This document shows positions 34,181 to 45,900 of a DNA stretch of 64,000 nt, one piece after another (the first letter of the stretch is position 1; each line of letters starts with the position of its first letter). Source of the stretch: Incurvaria masculella (taxonomy: Eukaryota > Arthropoda > Insecta > Lepidoptera > Incurvariidae); NCBI GenBank assembly GCA_946894095.1, contig OX335641.1, forward strand, positions 18,246,501 to 18,310,500. The letters run 5' to 3'. Under the pieces are notes generated by a model, which saw nothing but the letters and a program-made list of their open reading frames with translations, made no database searches and had not been told where the DNA came from. Position numbers and translations under genes: made by a program.

Positions 34181-36164
34181 TTATTTTAGCAGGGTTCGAA
34201 TTAGGAGTGATCAGGGTGTATCACGAGAAGACCAGCTCCTTTATCTCAAACTGACCCTCTCAATTCGCCTTACACTTTCGGAGATATTTTAATTGCAAAC
34301 CGATCCACAGCTTTTAAATGTCAACGTGTGCGAGCGCAGCTGCCGGTCGAATGTCAAAAGATGTCGTTTTCGAAACGCGTTCAAGTTTAAAACGGTCGGC
34401 GCGGTGCGCTAGGCCGGGCGAGGGCACAACACGGTGCGCGTGCGCGCGGAGGCGGCGGCTGAAGGGTTAACTCAACCCATTCGTCCATAAACCATTTATC
34501 AACGAGAACTCGCGCTCCAAACCGAAATCCCTTTGAAAGTAAATTAAGTCTGGTACCGTTGACAATCGACGCCACGCGCCGGTTATAATCCTTTATTTAA
34601 ATTACATTTGTCGTAATGTATAATGTTCATTTATCTACCATGCAGGCGTATATTGTTGTATATTACATATAAAAGTTAGCTAAATTTTATTATGGGCACT
34701 GGTCTGACGTTTCACATGAGGGCAGGGAAAAGCATTTCGGTGACGAATCTAAATGCGCGCGCTGTATCATTTTATCAACTGGTTTTGGTTGTTAACTACA
34801 TTTACTAGCGTAAAACATGATTTGTGTATGTATATAAGTATGATTCAGGCATATATGCATAAGAATATGCATGAGAAGTTACTATTAAGATGAGTCTGTG
34901 CAATTAAACGATTCAGAATAAAGTTTTATTAGAAATAAATTAAATTTACAAAATTAAAATTACCTGCAATATTAAGTAAAGGTTTCTAAAAAGATTTCGC
35001 GCACAATATTTTATGTTTCGGAACAATGATGCAACTCGTGCTAATACACAAAGGATATTTGTTCAAATAGAATACCCCTTGCTGTATTTTACAAGACACT
35101 TTTAGAATAATAAAATATTCGATTCAACCGCTCCTCTATCAACCCCTGCGCATTTTTCGTTTCACTTTTTACAACACGAGAAAGAGATTTTTTTCTAAAA
35201 TTTCCGTTGCACATCGCGCGCCAAAACCATTCGAATTTCGAACCAGGTAGGGCATCGGAACAAACAATTTCGGAATGATGGCGTTTTTTATGTCCGTGAA
35301 CCCATTCGGATCGAGAAAGCATTATTTTCCTAGGAGATATTTTTCTCTTCTAAAATACAAAAATGTCTCATTGGCATTCCGATGTTTCCCATAAAGTCTC
35401 AGAAATATTTCCTAAGTATTTTAACGAACCTCTAAGATTAATAAGCAAACTTACGATGCAGGTATTGTATCTGCGAATGGGGCACGTGAACAATGCAATC
35501 GGTTAAAATTGAAAAGGGATACGCTTTAAAACCGACCCTAGTAAATAGGAAGTTCCGATTTTTTAACGTCTGTCAACCGGCATATAAAAGGTGTTCGGAG
35601 CGCGACTATGTGCGATTGGGCTATTTACATATGAATCCCAGGAAAAGGGTGAGATTTCTTTAGGTTTTTTACCCTCGGGCGCGAGCATTTGGGACGCGGC
35701 TGGGATTGGCTGCGCCTCGGCCAATGGGAGGGCCAGTTTGTACTCCTAGACGGGCGCTGATTTGCATTTGACGGCCACTTTGCATACAAAGTGTCGTGTC
35801 GCCTACGCAAGCGCTTTGGGTTATGTCATATTTTAAACAAACCGCCCGAAAGTTTTGCCATTGTAGAATGAAGATAACTAGTTACTGTAAAAACGTGCGT
35901 TTTTCGGAAATCATTTATATTCGAAAATCAATTAAAAGCAAATTAATTCAAATCAATTGAAAGAATAAGTATTCGGGCGATTTCAAGTCATAAGCGTCTA
36001 TAGAAAGTTTATTTTTTTGTAACTGTAAATGGATGGCTAACTAAATGGCCTCAACCACTTAATAGTCTTTTATTTTATCTTTTTTCACTTCTAACAACGT
36101 TGCTAACCGACGCTATTTTTTTAATATCACTTTTTAAAATGTGTATGGCAGAAGGCCTGTTACA
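34181..36164. other. Gene-free; GC-rich blocks, promoter-like segment
   Basis: 34310-34580 is a CpG-rich block with GC-repeat tracts. 34600-35480 is AT-rich. A promoter-like segment near 35580 is listed separately. No coding frame recognised. Confidence 0.4.
35580..35730. promoter_or_regulatory. Promoter-like TATA / CCAAT cluster
   Basis: CATATAAAAGG at 35581 is a good TATA box for plus-strand initiation near 35612. Downstream are GCGATTGGGC, GGGATTGGCTG and GGCCAATGGG (inverted and direct CCAAT boxes, 35613-35730), plus TTTGCATTTG and a repeated TTTGCAT-like motif to 35790. The block is non-repetitive and GC-rich. CCAAT boxes lie on the wrong side of the TATA for one promoter, so this may be an enhancer or chance. 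Confidence 0.2.
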
Positions 36165-36505
36165 TGCCACACCTACTATGATATTACTAGTCTAAAACAT
36201 CGCATTGCCAGAAGAACGAATTAGTTGCCATGTGCGGACATCCCTTTTTATGAGCACGGCTAAACTGAACTGGATTGAAAGCACAATATTTTCTTTTCTT
36301 GCTGCTTGCATCAAATTCGTTGTTACTAAGAGTATCAACCGTGACGGGCTTGACTCTATCACCTAGTAAGTAGGACCTACTGTTTGGACAGGATATTTCA
36401 ATCTCAGCTAGGAAAGAAAGAGGTGTATAATCTAGAGTTCGAGCCCGGAGTCTTTGACAGAGGAGACAACATGCGTAAACCCGTACACTACGGGCTACAC
36501 ATTCT
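36165..36505 (-). mobile_element. SINE family A, near full length
   Basis: Runs from the tail-side GATATTACTAGTC through GAGCACGGCTAAACTGAACT, ACCTAGTAAGTAGGACCTAC and AGAAAGAGGTGTA to a head with A-box-like TGTAGCCCGTAGTG on the minus strand. The B-box region (GAGTTCGAGCCCGG) is present but diverged. Confidence 0.65.
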
Positions 36506-36639
36506 ATTGATTGTATAATAGTGTGATGTGTCTGTCCCGGCACGTAAAAAATATATAAGTGGGCCTACTGCATTTCTTCCCGTGTATGTCGTAACAGACG
36601 ACTAACGGATTAATATTTCGTGGTTCGGATGTTCGACTC

Positions 36640-36880
36640 CCACAATAAACTGTATAGGTCTCATTCCTAACTAAGGTTGTAGGGTTAATCCCGCCCGGGT
36701 GGTACCACCCCACTGTATCAACGACGGTCGGAGGAGCAATGCAAATTTGTCCCAGTTTATCATCCAGTTCAATGTAGGCGTGCAATTTAAAGAAGGTTCT
36801 GGCATGGTACCCAGTTCAATGTAGAGTGCTAATATCATGTCAGTAGGTGTGGTATAAGCCATCCATGCCCATTTACTTAG
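36640..36880 (+). mobile_element. SINE family A, plus orientation, 5'-truncated
   Basis: GGTTGTAGGGTTAATCCCG, GGGTGGTACCACC, GGTCGGAGGAGCAATG, CATCCAGTTCAATGTAGG, GGTTCTGGCATGGTACCCAG and GTGTGGTATAAGCCATCC in family order. It sits about 130 bp from a minus-strand copy, forming an inverted SINE pair. Confidence 0.72.
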
Positions 36881-38284
36881 ACCAATAAACTAGGAAGTGG
36901 TTTCGCGAGATACATAAATTTAATTTAACTTGCCAATATTTTATCCTTTCAAAATATCGCAGCGGAGGCGCATTCATGTACCCCATTGTTACTACAAGAG
37001 TTATTTTAAAGTTCTGCCAATTTTTTTACCCAAAAAACCGTTATTTTCTAAAAAAGTCTCACCCTTCCGAGAGCGCTCCGAAATTACAATATCTCGCTCG
37101 AACAATGCATTCGCCGCGCGACTTTTTCGCCGTTTCACAAAAATGTGGGGTAATGCACTTTTTATCGGGATTTTTGTGAGCTTTTTCGCAAAAAAACGCG
37201 ATACGCGAGCGTCGTTATTCGTTCCCACGGGCGATGTGGGTCAGGCATTGTTCGCTTTTTCCTTAAAAAACCGATTTCGTCGCGAGGAGAAAAGGCGCTC
37301 CTTCATGTGCCGTAACCTGTCGCGACTGGGGTACTGTTCCGACCCCCATTACGCATGCAAGGGTCCCCTCTGACACACATTTTTTAGTTGGAAATTTGTG
37401 CAGCTTGCGACGGATTTTCTCAAGATCCGACCGTTTTTTGCCGAAACCTAATAAGCGGGGGCATTGTTTCCTTTGAAATATCCGCCATACATTTTATCCG
37501 ATTCCGGTAAAGTATTGGCGTTTGATGAGGGTTGCAATTTGCTGGAATAAAGGGTTTGTCAGCTTTTTGATAGACTGGAGTAATGTCTGACATCTGTTCT
37601 AAGTTGTAGCTACATGGGAACTCAACCCTTACGACAAGATTCTATGGACGTTGCATCTCGGTGAGTGAAGGAACCAGTTAATCCAGCATTGACAATATTT
37701 TTACCGTTAGCGAACTTTTTTTTCTACAGTTTTTTAAGAGAAATGTTCTCGAATGATACGCGAGTGACACAGCTCTTTCGTCTCTCTCTTTGCCGAAAGA
37801 ATGATGCAACTAGTTTGAAAAATGATATCAGATTAATTTACTTATTATCTAAGTGCCTCTAGTGCAATGTGAAAGTAAGCGGCTGTTTCAGAATATATTT
37901 GAAGGTACGATATTAACAGGCAAATTCATGTTGGATGATAACTATTTCCTTATTTTAGTCGCGCATTAGTGCCAACATTCATTTAATGTTTAGAAACGGA
38001 GAGTATAATATTTAGAAAAAGTTAGTTACGGTTTGGTTATTTTTTAACATATGTTGCAAATATTTTAATGTATTACATATGGCGTGAACCAGTAGTGGGA
38101 GCACAAACGGGTCGACAATTTTATATCGATTTTTAAAGGACATCAATAACAAAGAAAAACCGTTGGACTTTACAATATTTGTCGGTGACATGGTATTTTG
38201 CATTGTTGTTTAGAAACATGAAATTTAAAAATCGTTAGATAGTCTTATCGGGGCGTTTGTGCTCCCTGCCGACCTTCAACTAAG
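36881..38284. other. Gene-free; CpG-rich block with A/T runs
   Basis: 36930-37380 combines many CpGs (TTTTTCGC motifs recur) with A/T runs and holds a 147-codon non-ATG frame. That translation is rich in F, K, R and S with no domain, so I do not call it a gene. 37560-38280 is AT-rich and featureless. Confidence 0.4.
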
Positions 38285-38347
38285 AGGTGCCCGATGACGC
38301 CCATGGGCTCCCGAACTTTTGCAGGGGCTGCCGCGCCGGCTGGACTC
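38285..38347 (+). repeat. GTGCCCGATGACGCCCATGG repeat, copy 2
   Basis: GGTGCCCGATGACGCCCATG, then CTCCCGAAC and CAGGGGCTGC. Related to 14228 and 61229. Confidence 0.65.
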
Positions 38348-38984
38348 GTACAATTTCATAATGAATACATTATTATCAAGCATGAGTTGCAGTTGTACGC
38401 CATATTTTTTTTTAAGTTCGAATCTAATAAATTAATAAAACTGCTCTAGAATTGCAGTTGCTTCTAAAATCGTTTTTTTAAACTGCTCTAAAATTGATTG
38501 ATGGTATTAAATTTATAAAAAATAATATATTTATAAATTAAAAGATGAATATAATAGCTAAGACAACCCTACAACTCTCCATACGCTCTGCCAACCCTCC
38601 AAGGCGACAGCCAAGTGAGCAAACAATACAACTGTGTAGGCAAATATTGCCGACTCCAAAACAAGCAAAGCAAATCAAATAAGCCCGTGGGTGGAGGGGG
38701 GGGGGGGGAGGGTGGCGCGCGCGGGCGGGAGGGGAGGGGAGGGAGGGAGGAAGGAATAAAGAATACAAAGCAAATCGAGTTTGTGCGAGCAGCACTTCCG
38801 GCTGCCAACTTCCGCGCGGGGAGAAGCGATGCTGCCGCGACCGTCGCTATATCCACATCATCTCATCCTACGTGTGAGCTCTGTCTAGCTTTCAGTCTTA
38901 AAAGCCATTTTCTCGATTTGCATCGATAATTTTCAAAGACGGTGCGCGAACGAGGAAACATCGAATCCTCTTCGGTGCATAGGT
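38348..38984. other. Gene-free; G-run tract
   Basis: 38690-38755 is a G-rich purine tract with a run of about 12 G and repeated GGGAGGGA, a candidate G-quadruplex or triplex-forming region. The surrounding DNA is non-repetitive. Confidence 0.45.
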
Positions 38985-39345
38985 TTTTTTATGTGACCGG
39001 ACATAAATGGCTAATACCACCTCCATCGTCTGGATATTAGCCTAACCTACCGCATTCATGGAGGAATTAGGTGCCATGCCAGTACCTACCTTTTCTGATC
39101 ATGGATACATTGCACTGGATGGAAAACTGTAATTTCTGTATATTTCATGCATTTAGGACAGAGCCTCAATAAAACATATTATTATTATCATTAAAACAAT
39201 TTCAATTATTTTTTTTTTTATTCAAAATTTGACCTACAGTTTCCGAACCATGGAACAGCTCGTATCCAACTCGGAAAGAGAAAGAAGATGAACTGGCGGG
39301 GATTTGAACCCAGATCTCTGGACCAGGCCCCCTTGAGCCACAAGC
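38985..39345 (-). mobile_element. SINE family A, full ends, with internal insertion
   Basis: The tail side has a T-run followed by ATGTGACCGGACATAAATGG, then TTAGGTGCCATGCCAG and ATTGCACTGGATGG. From about 39128 to 39228 a foreign AT-rich segment with ATTATTATTATC and a T-run replaces body sequence. The family resumes at GACCTACAGTTTCCGAACC and ends with the B box (GGGTTCAAATCCCC on the minus strand). Confidence 0.75.
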
Positions 39346-41120
39346 AATTTTAGGTATGAACATTATTAAAGCCATATGTCTGAAACTGACCCCTATAGCC
39401 ACTGAAACAAAAATCGCTAAAATCATAGATTCCGCAGGCATACATTATTCTATTCAATGATTTTCAAGGCATTTCAGGGATGCACTAAGTCAATTGTAGA
39501 AATATGAAAATAATATAATTGTGTTAAAAATATGCACAAATATAAAAATTCGTGGGCGGTTCGGTGTATCTCTCAAATTTTCGTCTTAACCGGCCGGTCC
39601 TAAATTATATCATATGTATATGTACGCATAAAGCAGAACAAATCAAATTGTGTACCTAAAATGAAGCATAGTTTTACACGATTGTCAGTAAGTGCACTGC
39701 TATAGGATTTATAAAATAAAACCTCGGCGCTAGTTTTAATAGTAATGTAGATTTATTGTTATAATTCAAATTAATAATATACGAAGAATTCTATTCCGTT
39801 TTATTATCTAATTTCCATGCAGTTAAAACACAGAGCAGAGTCCTCGCTTCAAGGAGTGAATTAACGAACCGACTCACAGTTGCAATAAAATTGTCGCCTC
39901 TGCAACAATCGCTGTCGGCCGCGCGCACACGGGGCCATCGATTTTTTAATAATTTAAGTAAATATTTTCTTTATTTTCGTTAAATGTATGTATTTATATG
40001 TGTTGAGCGTTTATACATATTTCCAAACACGTAAATGATGAGTGCCCATGGTTTACTTTTACTAGTTTTAATTTTTATTAATTTATCTAAAGGTAACAAG
40101 ACGGCTGCCCCTCTAACGCAATGCCCTTGAGGTCTCATTTAGATGGTTCTGCTCTCGATGCCGCTTGTCTTTAAGTTAATTGTAACATTATTATAAACAA
40201 AATCGAGGTTGATACTAAGCCCCGATTGCACGACGAGACGGCCGAGTTAATCAATGTTCTAACACGTCACTTTTAGTGAACCGCATGGATTTCCTTGCAT
40301 ACTGTCCATCCAAAGTGATGTGTTTAATCGTACGTTGACGTTGATTTTGATTGTTTGTCCTTTCGTGCACTCGGCCCTGAGTAAACATTTAAAACATTAA
40401 TCGGGGTAGGCAGCGCCACAAATAACGCGAAGGGAATTAAATATGCATCAAACACGTAGAGCATTTTTAACGGATAATAAAACAGAACATAGAGCAGACA
40501 TGAAAACCTCAAAAAATGCTGATCGACTCGAAGAGCTGCTTTTAAATCAGAAATAATGGTGCAAATTAAAAGTGAAAGCAGATGCCTCAAACTCAATCCC
40601 GACAATCCGTGTGCGGTGGGCCCGAGTATAATTATTTCGCAAATGCGTAATTATTCAAATGACAGCGGCTGCCTCTCATAATTGCCGCCAAGATACCGCG
40701 GCCACATGACGCTAATAACAATGACAAACAATATCGTATTCAGGCGCCAGATCTTAATCGTTGCCTTGCCTACACGAACTGAACTCGACCCTACTAACGT
40801 GGTATTAAACAACCCTTTCGAATGTCAGAGTCGTTTGCTCCGACATGATAGAAATGCAAAGAAAATTGTGAAATATGCGTAATAAGAGAAGACTGCAATT
40901 TGAATGGAAGTACTCATAGTAGTCAATTTATGGGACGGATAATTTTAATGGTGAATAATGAGATTTGTGTCGTATATATTTAGAGTCCCAATTTGCGAAA
41001 ATTAGATGCCAGTGTCGTTGTGTCAATGCGGGCGTACGCGTCGGACACGCGCGGGCGGCCAAGCCGCGCTGGCGCAGCCTTTTTTGATTTTTTTTCTCTC
41101 TTTATTTTTTAGGAGTCATC
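39346..41120. other. Gene-free; longest repeat-free block
   Basis: 39830-40760 shows none of the repeat families of this window and has several GC-richer patches with homeodomain-type sites (TAATTATT, CATAATTG, ATTTGCGAAAT-like near 40640-40690). It looks like a cluster of conserved regulatory elements. No coding frame is supported. 41020-41080 is CpG-rich. Confidence 0.35.
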
Positions 41121-41446
41121 TTTTTAGGGTTCCGTACCCAAAGGGTGAAAACGGAACCCTATTACTAAGCCTCCGCTGTCCGTCCGTCCGTCCGTCCGTC
41201 CGTCCGTCCGTCCGTCCGTCTGTCCGTCTGTCCGTCTGTCACAGGGCTGTATCTCAGTAACCGTAACAGGTAGAGAGCTGAAATTTTCACAGAGCGTGTA
41301 TTTATTTTGCCGTTATAACAACAAATAGGTGAAATTAAAAAATAATTAAAATTAAAGGGGGCTCCCATACAACGAACGTGATTTTTTTGTTAAGATGGTA
41401 CGGAACCCTTCGTGTGCGAGTCCGACTCGCACTTGGCCGGTTTTTT
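41121..41446 (-). mobile_element. CCGGCCAAG short element, copy 2
   Basis: Minus-strand element from AACCGGCCAAGTGCGAG (41446 end) to TTTTTAGGGTTCCGTACCC (41121 end). The inverted GGTTCCGTACC blocks near both ends are intact. It contains a CCGT microsatellite. Confidence 0.82.
41176..41240. repeat. CCGT tetranucleotide microsatellite
   Basis: About 16 units, the last ones GTCTGTC variants. It sits inside the short element and is responsible for the RPSV-type frames seen on both strands. Confidence 0.95.
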
Positions 41447-43478
41447 GAAATCATGTTTATGAACGATGTACTTACTATGAATTGCCAGTACTCAAAATTT
41501 GTAATAGAAAATATTTTTATGGTTTATCGGTACTCGATCGGAACACGCCGGGATCGAGAAATTGTACTTTTGCGACAGAATTAAATAAATAGGTTTGAGT
41601 ATATGTTTGGTTATATGTTGCTCTTTCTGCCGGGTGCTAATATAATAACTCCATCTACTTCAACTTCGGGCGGTGATTCTAAAGAGAACGGTGTGCAACT
41701 TTTCCTTTCAATATTGTTCAAAATGTCAACACTTGTCTTTAGTAACACAATCGCCGTTACATCGTAACGTTATCATTTTTCTTCGCAGACCCAGTAAGTA
41801 GGTATTGAGGCCAAATTTTGATAGTTCGATTTTACAAGAAATATTTGATCTTTTGTTATTAAATTTCCTTACGAAATTAAATACCGCGCCCCAAACAAAT
41901 GATCCCGGAGACACACAAATAGCCCGAACGATCGCTCTCAAGATATTGAATATTAATTTCAACGCGATCAGAATGCCGAAGGCTCAACAATGGCCTAATG
42001 CATTTACGCATGACAATGAGCGCGTATAATATTTCTCATTTCGGCATGTTCAAGTGTTTTAGTTCTGCTCGAAATAACGGCGCTTTCGACAGTTGAACAT
42101 ACAGGAAACGAATTATTATGATGTCCGGACCCATAGGATATTATAAATACGAGATCACAAAACGGTACGGTAATTCCACGGTTTATTTTATACTGGGGAC
42201 ATTTATTATTACTAGGATATAAAACTTCCATATGAACATGTTGACTATGATGAAACACTGTGTGGCAAGTTTTTTTACATTAAATGCCATCAATTTATGC
42301 AAAGGAAGGTAAAAACCCCACTGAAAAGACATTTCCGAGCGCTCTCCCCGTAGATAAATCCAATTCCAACCCAACCACAAGTGAGGTAGATTTTTCATCG
42401 CCGTCGTATAAACACTCAAAACTCTACCTTGTAACCAACAGGAGAAAGTCCCCCGCTCTTCCAGGTGCCCAGTGTCCACTCCGCCCAGAATACCTTCTGT
42501 GGACATCTCCGGGTCCCAATCGAATTACGTTCGAACGTAGGTGAATATGCACTCGAATTTATGGATAAATCGAATTCGGTGTCATTTGCCGAAAGGGCCA
42601 CGTCTTAAGTGCCACTTTAAGGGGGCACTAGTCCGAAGGGCAGTCGGCACGAAAACGGAAATTTTGATGGATTATTTTTCGAGTGCACCCGCGAGGGAGC
42701 GCGGGGTGGGGTGAGGTTGGGTGAAAGAGGGGAGGTAGGGTCCTTTGAAACCTCTCGCGCGTTAAAATGTAGGTAATAAGTGCTCTGAGAGAATCTGAAG
42801 GGCGCCCTGTAGAGGGCTTTGTACTTGGATGTATGTGTGTGTACTCAATGTTATAGAGATAGAGATAGCTGGGGAAAATCAAAGGGAAAACTAATAGTTT
42901 TCGTCCCTACTGCAGGTGTTCCAGGACTTTTCGCAGGTGGATTGGCATCGGAGAAAGTAAGTTTGATATGCACGGACATATTGATGAAGAAGTTTCAACA
43001 CTCCGTTTATCTTCTCCAAGCTGACAATCCCATGTTGGGGTATTTTAAAACTATCTTCCCCGCACAAAAATACAACGGTTATAAATACTTAACATATTAC
43101 ATACGACGCATAAATACGAACAAATTAATATGTTTGCACTCTGCAAATTAAAAACAATTTATAGAAAGCCGTTTCGTACAAGGCAACGCGTGGCGTGTCT
43201 CTAAAGAATAAAATAGAATAACATGCAAATTTTTAGAGACGAAGAAATATTATTGCAGCGATGTGTGGTCCGTTTTTGCAATTTCCTTAAGAGGAGTGCG
43301 ATTGCATGGCATGCTTGGTGGACAGGTGCTTTCCTTGCATTCCTGAGATGCACTATACATTAACTACTCTGCGTTCATTTATTTTGCCGGAAGTTTGTTT
43401 TCGAATTTCATGTCGAACATGATCAATGTGATCATGATGGTATGGTCCCCTTTGATAGGTGGTAATGTTGATTCATAA
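41447..43478. other. Gene-free stretch
   Basis: No gene. 42280-42560 has several overlapping 60 to 107-codon frames with no recognisable features. 42640-42800 is GC-rich. ATAGAGATAGAGATAG lies near 42853. Confidence 0.4.
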
Positions 43479-44011
43479 GGTGGGCCTGCCCGCTCAACTC
43501 CCCATACAAACATGGAAAGAAGATCATGCGCATATTTCTTGTCAGAGATCCAAAATTTTACACAAAACAGCTCTACCATTGGATCGAAATAGATGTCTGA
43601 TGACCAATGGCATTCTAAAATAATGTTTGGTTTCTAAGTTATGAGGTCCGAAAGTTCGAATTTTTCGCGCGTTTTATACGATAATTTTGGAGGTTGATTA
43701 CTCAACGATAAAATAAAAACATCTCAAAAAGATTAGTTATCAGACCTAGCTAATTTCATGAAGATTTATAATACATTTGGTTTTTGTTTGATTATTGACT
43801 ACCGCGGTCGTAATTTAATTTTAGCTTTAAGTCGTTTTGTAAATACAATTTACGTAAATCTACCAAATCAAACACTATGCGCATTTTCTGCTTTGTGGAA
43901 TGTTGCATCCTTCTCATCACGGAGCCTGTCTTTTTCTTTGAAACAGAGAAGGTCCCAGAGCGCCTTAGCACGGTTTTGTACAGTGCCCGCGAATTAGTTA
44001 GTCCTGCCGGG
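43479..44011 (+). mobile_element. 542-bp MITE family, third copy
   Basis: Left end GGTGGGCCTGCCCG, then CAACTCCCCATACAAA, the AGTTCGAATTTTTCGCGCG block and the GGAGCCTGTCTTTTTCTTTG block, in the same order as 26526. The right terminus stops at CTGCCGGG, so the right inverted repeat is lost. The TTAA at the left is changed to ATAA. Confidence 0.82.
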
Positions 44012-44115
44012 AACTAGGCGTCGTGTAAAACTAAAACTGCCCTAACCCATATATTTACAGAAAAATACTAAAATGTTTTGCCTACTACGCTATGCTTCCT
44101 TCAATACTACAAAAA

Positions 44116-44325
44116 GTGGGGACGCATCATAAAATCCAAAAAGCACAAGGTCCAAAACCCATACCGTCCAAAACACTAATGAATACGGAACTTTTTCAAT
44201 TAGGTTAGGTTAGGTTAGATTATAATATATGCATTTATAAATATATGCCAAAACACATACTTTTGGATGTTCTGGGTTTTGGACCTTATGCTTTTTGAAC
44301 TTTATGAAGGCGACCCCAAAAAGTG
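44116..44325. mobile_element. 210-bp MITE with TTAGG repeats in its centre
   Basis: The left end GTGGGGACGC..TCATAAAAT, then CCAAAAAGCACAAGGTCCAA, matches the inverted right end (TTGGGGTCGCC, TTCAAAAAGCATAAGGTCCA) over about 60 bp. The centre contains TTAGGTTAGGTTAGGTTAG at 44200-44218. No coding capacity. Confidence 0.75.
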
Positions 44326-45611
44326 ACGCATTAAGTCGACTTGACTGAATTTTAGTCGCGAAGTCTCTGGAATTTGCGAATTGTCCAACATCACGCTGAG
44401 TCCGTGCATAAAGGATTCAAGATTCTAATCGACTCTTAACTCGGCTCAGATCATCCCGGGTCGGCTCCTCGTCCGATCATTGCCCCTCCACCCCCGCACC
44501 CCCCTCCCTCCGCCCCTCCACCCGCCAGCAGCCCGACACGATCACGACCGCTAAATAAATGCCCAGCGAGATTTGAATATCAGATAATTAATACTGCTCT
44601 ATTAACAGATGAAATATCGATGCCTATGAAGATATCCCGCTTTGTCGGCGAGCGCGGCTCTTCGAATTCCACGTCAATCAATTATTATTGTTTGTGAGCG
44701 ATTTACCCGCGCACGTACGCTGCAGGGGCCTATACTCGACCTCACGTTACGCGAGAACGTTAAGTTATCCCTTGTAAACGTATGATTGGAAAGCTTGACC
44801 GTGGATACAATGCCATCAAGTAACAAAACCTCAACATTTTATAATGAAATAAATTTTAAACGGAATTTTAACGTTTATCATAATTTGCACCCGAATCAAT
44901 AATTTGATTTGACGTGACATTACTAAGGTAAATAAGAAAAAATTAACAATGTTAGTGTCAAAAGTGACATTCCGCCTATAGAAAAGGTGTTAAGGCGCCG
45001 TAAGAAAGTCCTACTTTTCGTTGGTTTAACTTTTAGTTACGACTATTTATCTCATCCTGAATCCTAAATAAAAGTATGGAGTTACTACAGCCGGCTAATA
45101 TGAAATATATGCAAATATGGTTAGAATAAATGAAGCATGTAAGATAATTTCCTCCCTCTCCATGCCCACGAGATATATATTTTTTTGTATTTTATTACAT
45201 GTGTTAATACAATGAAATCTTAATAGTTATTTCGTCCTCGCGTCGAATTAAGGACATATAAATTAAAATGTTATTAATAAAAGAAAAAGAGTATAGCATG
45301 TTCAAGGCTAGGAGAGCTACGTGGAGTAGTGTTTAACTAATTGTTTCGAGGATTCTGAACTCACTGAGAACTCCCATTGTTTATTGATTGATGCAAGCAT
45401 CGGGAATTCATTTTGAGAAAGCACAATGAGCTAAGCTATCATCAAATTGGAATTTAAATTATGAAAAAACTAAGTTAACATTTAACAGCTCGGGAGGTCC
45501 TTCACATACTACTTAATGTGTCGTTTCTGTTAATCTTATAATGAGGAAGTGTATTTTCTTTGTTAGTCCTTTCACACAGCATACACGTGTTTTTGCATAA
45601 AGATATTTTAT
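44326..45611. other. Gene-free; conserved-looking GC-rich block
   Basis: 44440-44780 alternates C-rich tracts with ATAATTAATACTG, CAATTATTATTG and GAATATCAGATAA motifs, and resembles an enhancer of a developmental gene by motif content. 44780-45611 is AT-rich. No gene. Confidence 0.35.
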
Positions 45612-45900
45612 GGGCCGTCGTTAACACGGACATTTTTTCATTGCCGCTTCGACCATCTTTTCATCCAATGCGATGGTACCAACCCGGGCTGGCTTAAACC
45701 CTACCACCTAGTAGGGGAAGAGGACCAATAGTTTACATGGATTCCGAACCATGGAGCAGCTCGCATTCGTGACGAAATGCACTTATCGAACTCAGAAAGA
45801 GAAATAAAGTGGTGCATGTCGGGGCGAGGAATTGAACCCAGACCTCTGGAACGCTAGGCCAGGCCTAGGATATGAGCGACAGTTATGCTCGACCATCTCA
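45612..45900 (-). mobile_element. SINE family A, head and body
   Basis: AACACGGACATTTTTTCATTG through CAACCCGGGCTGGCTTAAAC, CACCTAGTAGGGGAAGAGGA and CCGAACCATGGAGCAGCTCG, to the B box (GGTTCAATTCC on the minus strand) and CCAGAGGTC. The tail half is missing. This copy is one of the least diverged in its central part. Confidence 0.8.

Noticed and set aside
33786..34292. 168-codon plus-strand frame
   Set aside because: Antisense shadow of the retroelement nuclease-like frame at 33701-34180, which has recognisable motifs.
36930..37373. 147-codon plus-strand frame
   Set aside because: It starts at a non-ATG codon and has no domain or homologous pattern. Composition follows the CpG-rich and homopolymer-rich DNA.
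41006..41368. Frames rich in RPSV or DGRT repeats (also 60354-60705)
   Set aside because: Translations of the CCGT microsatellite on both strands.
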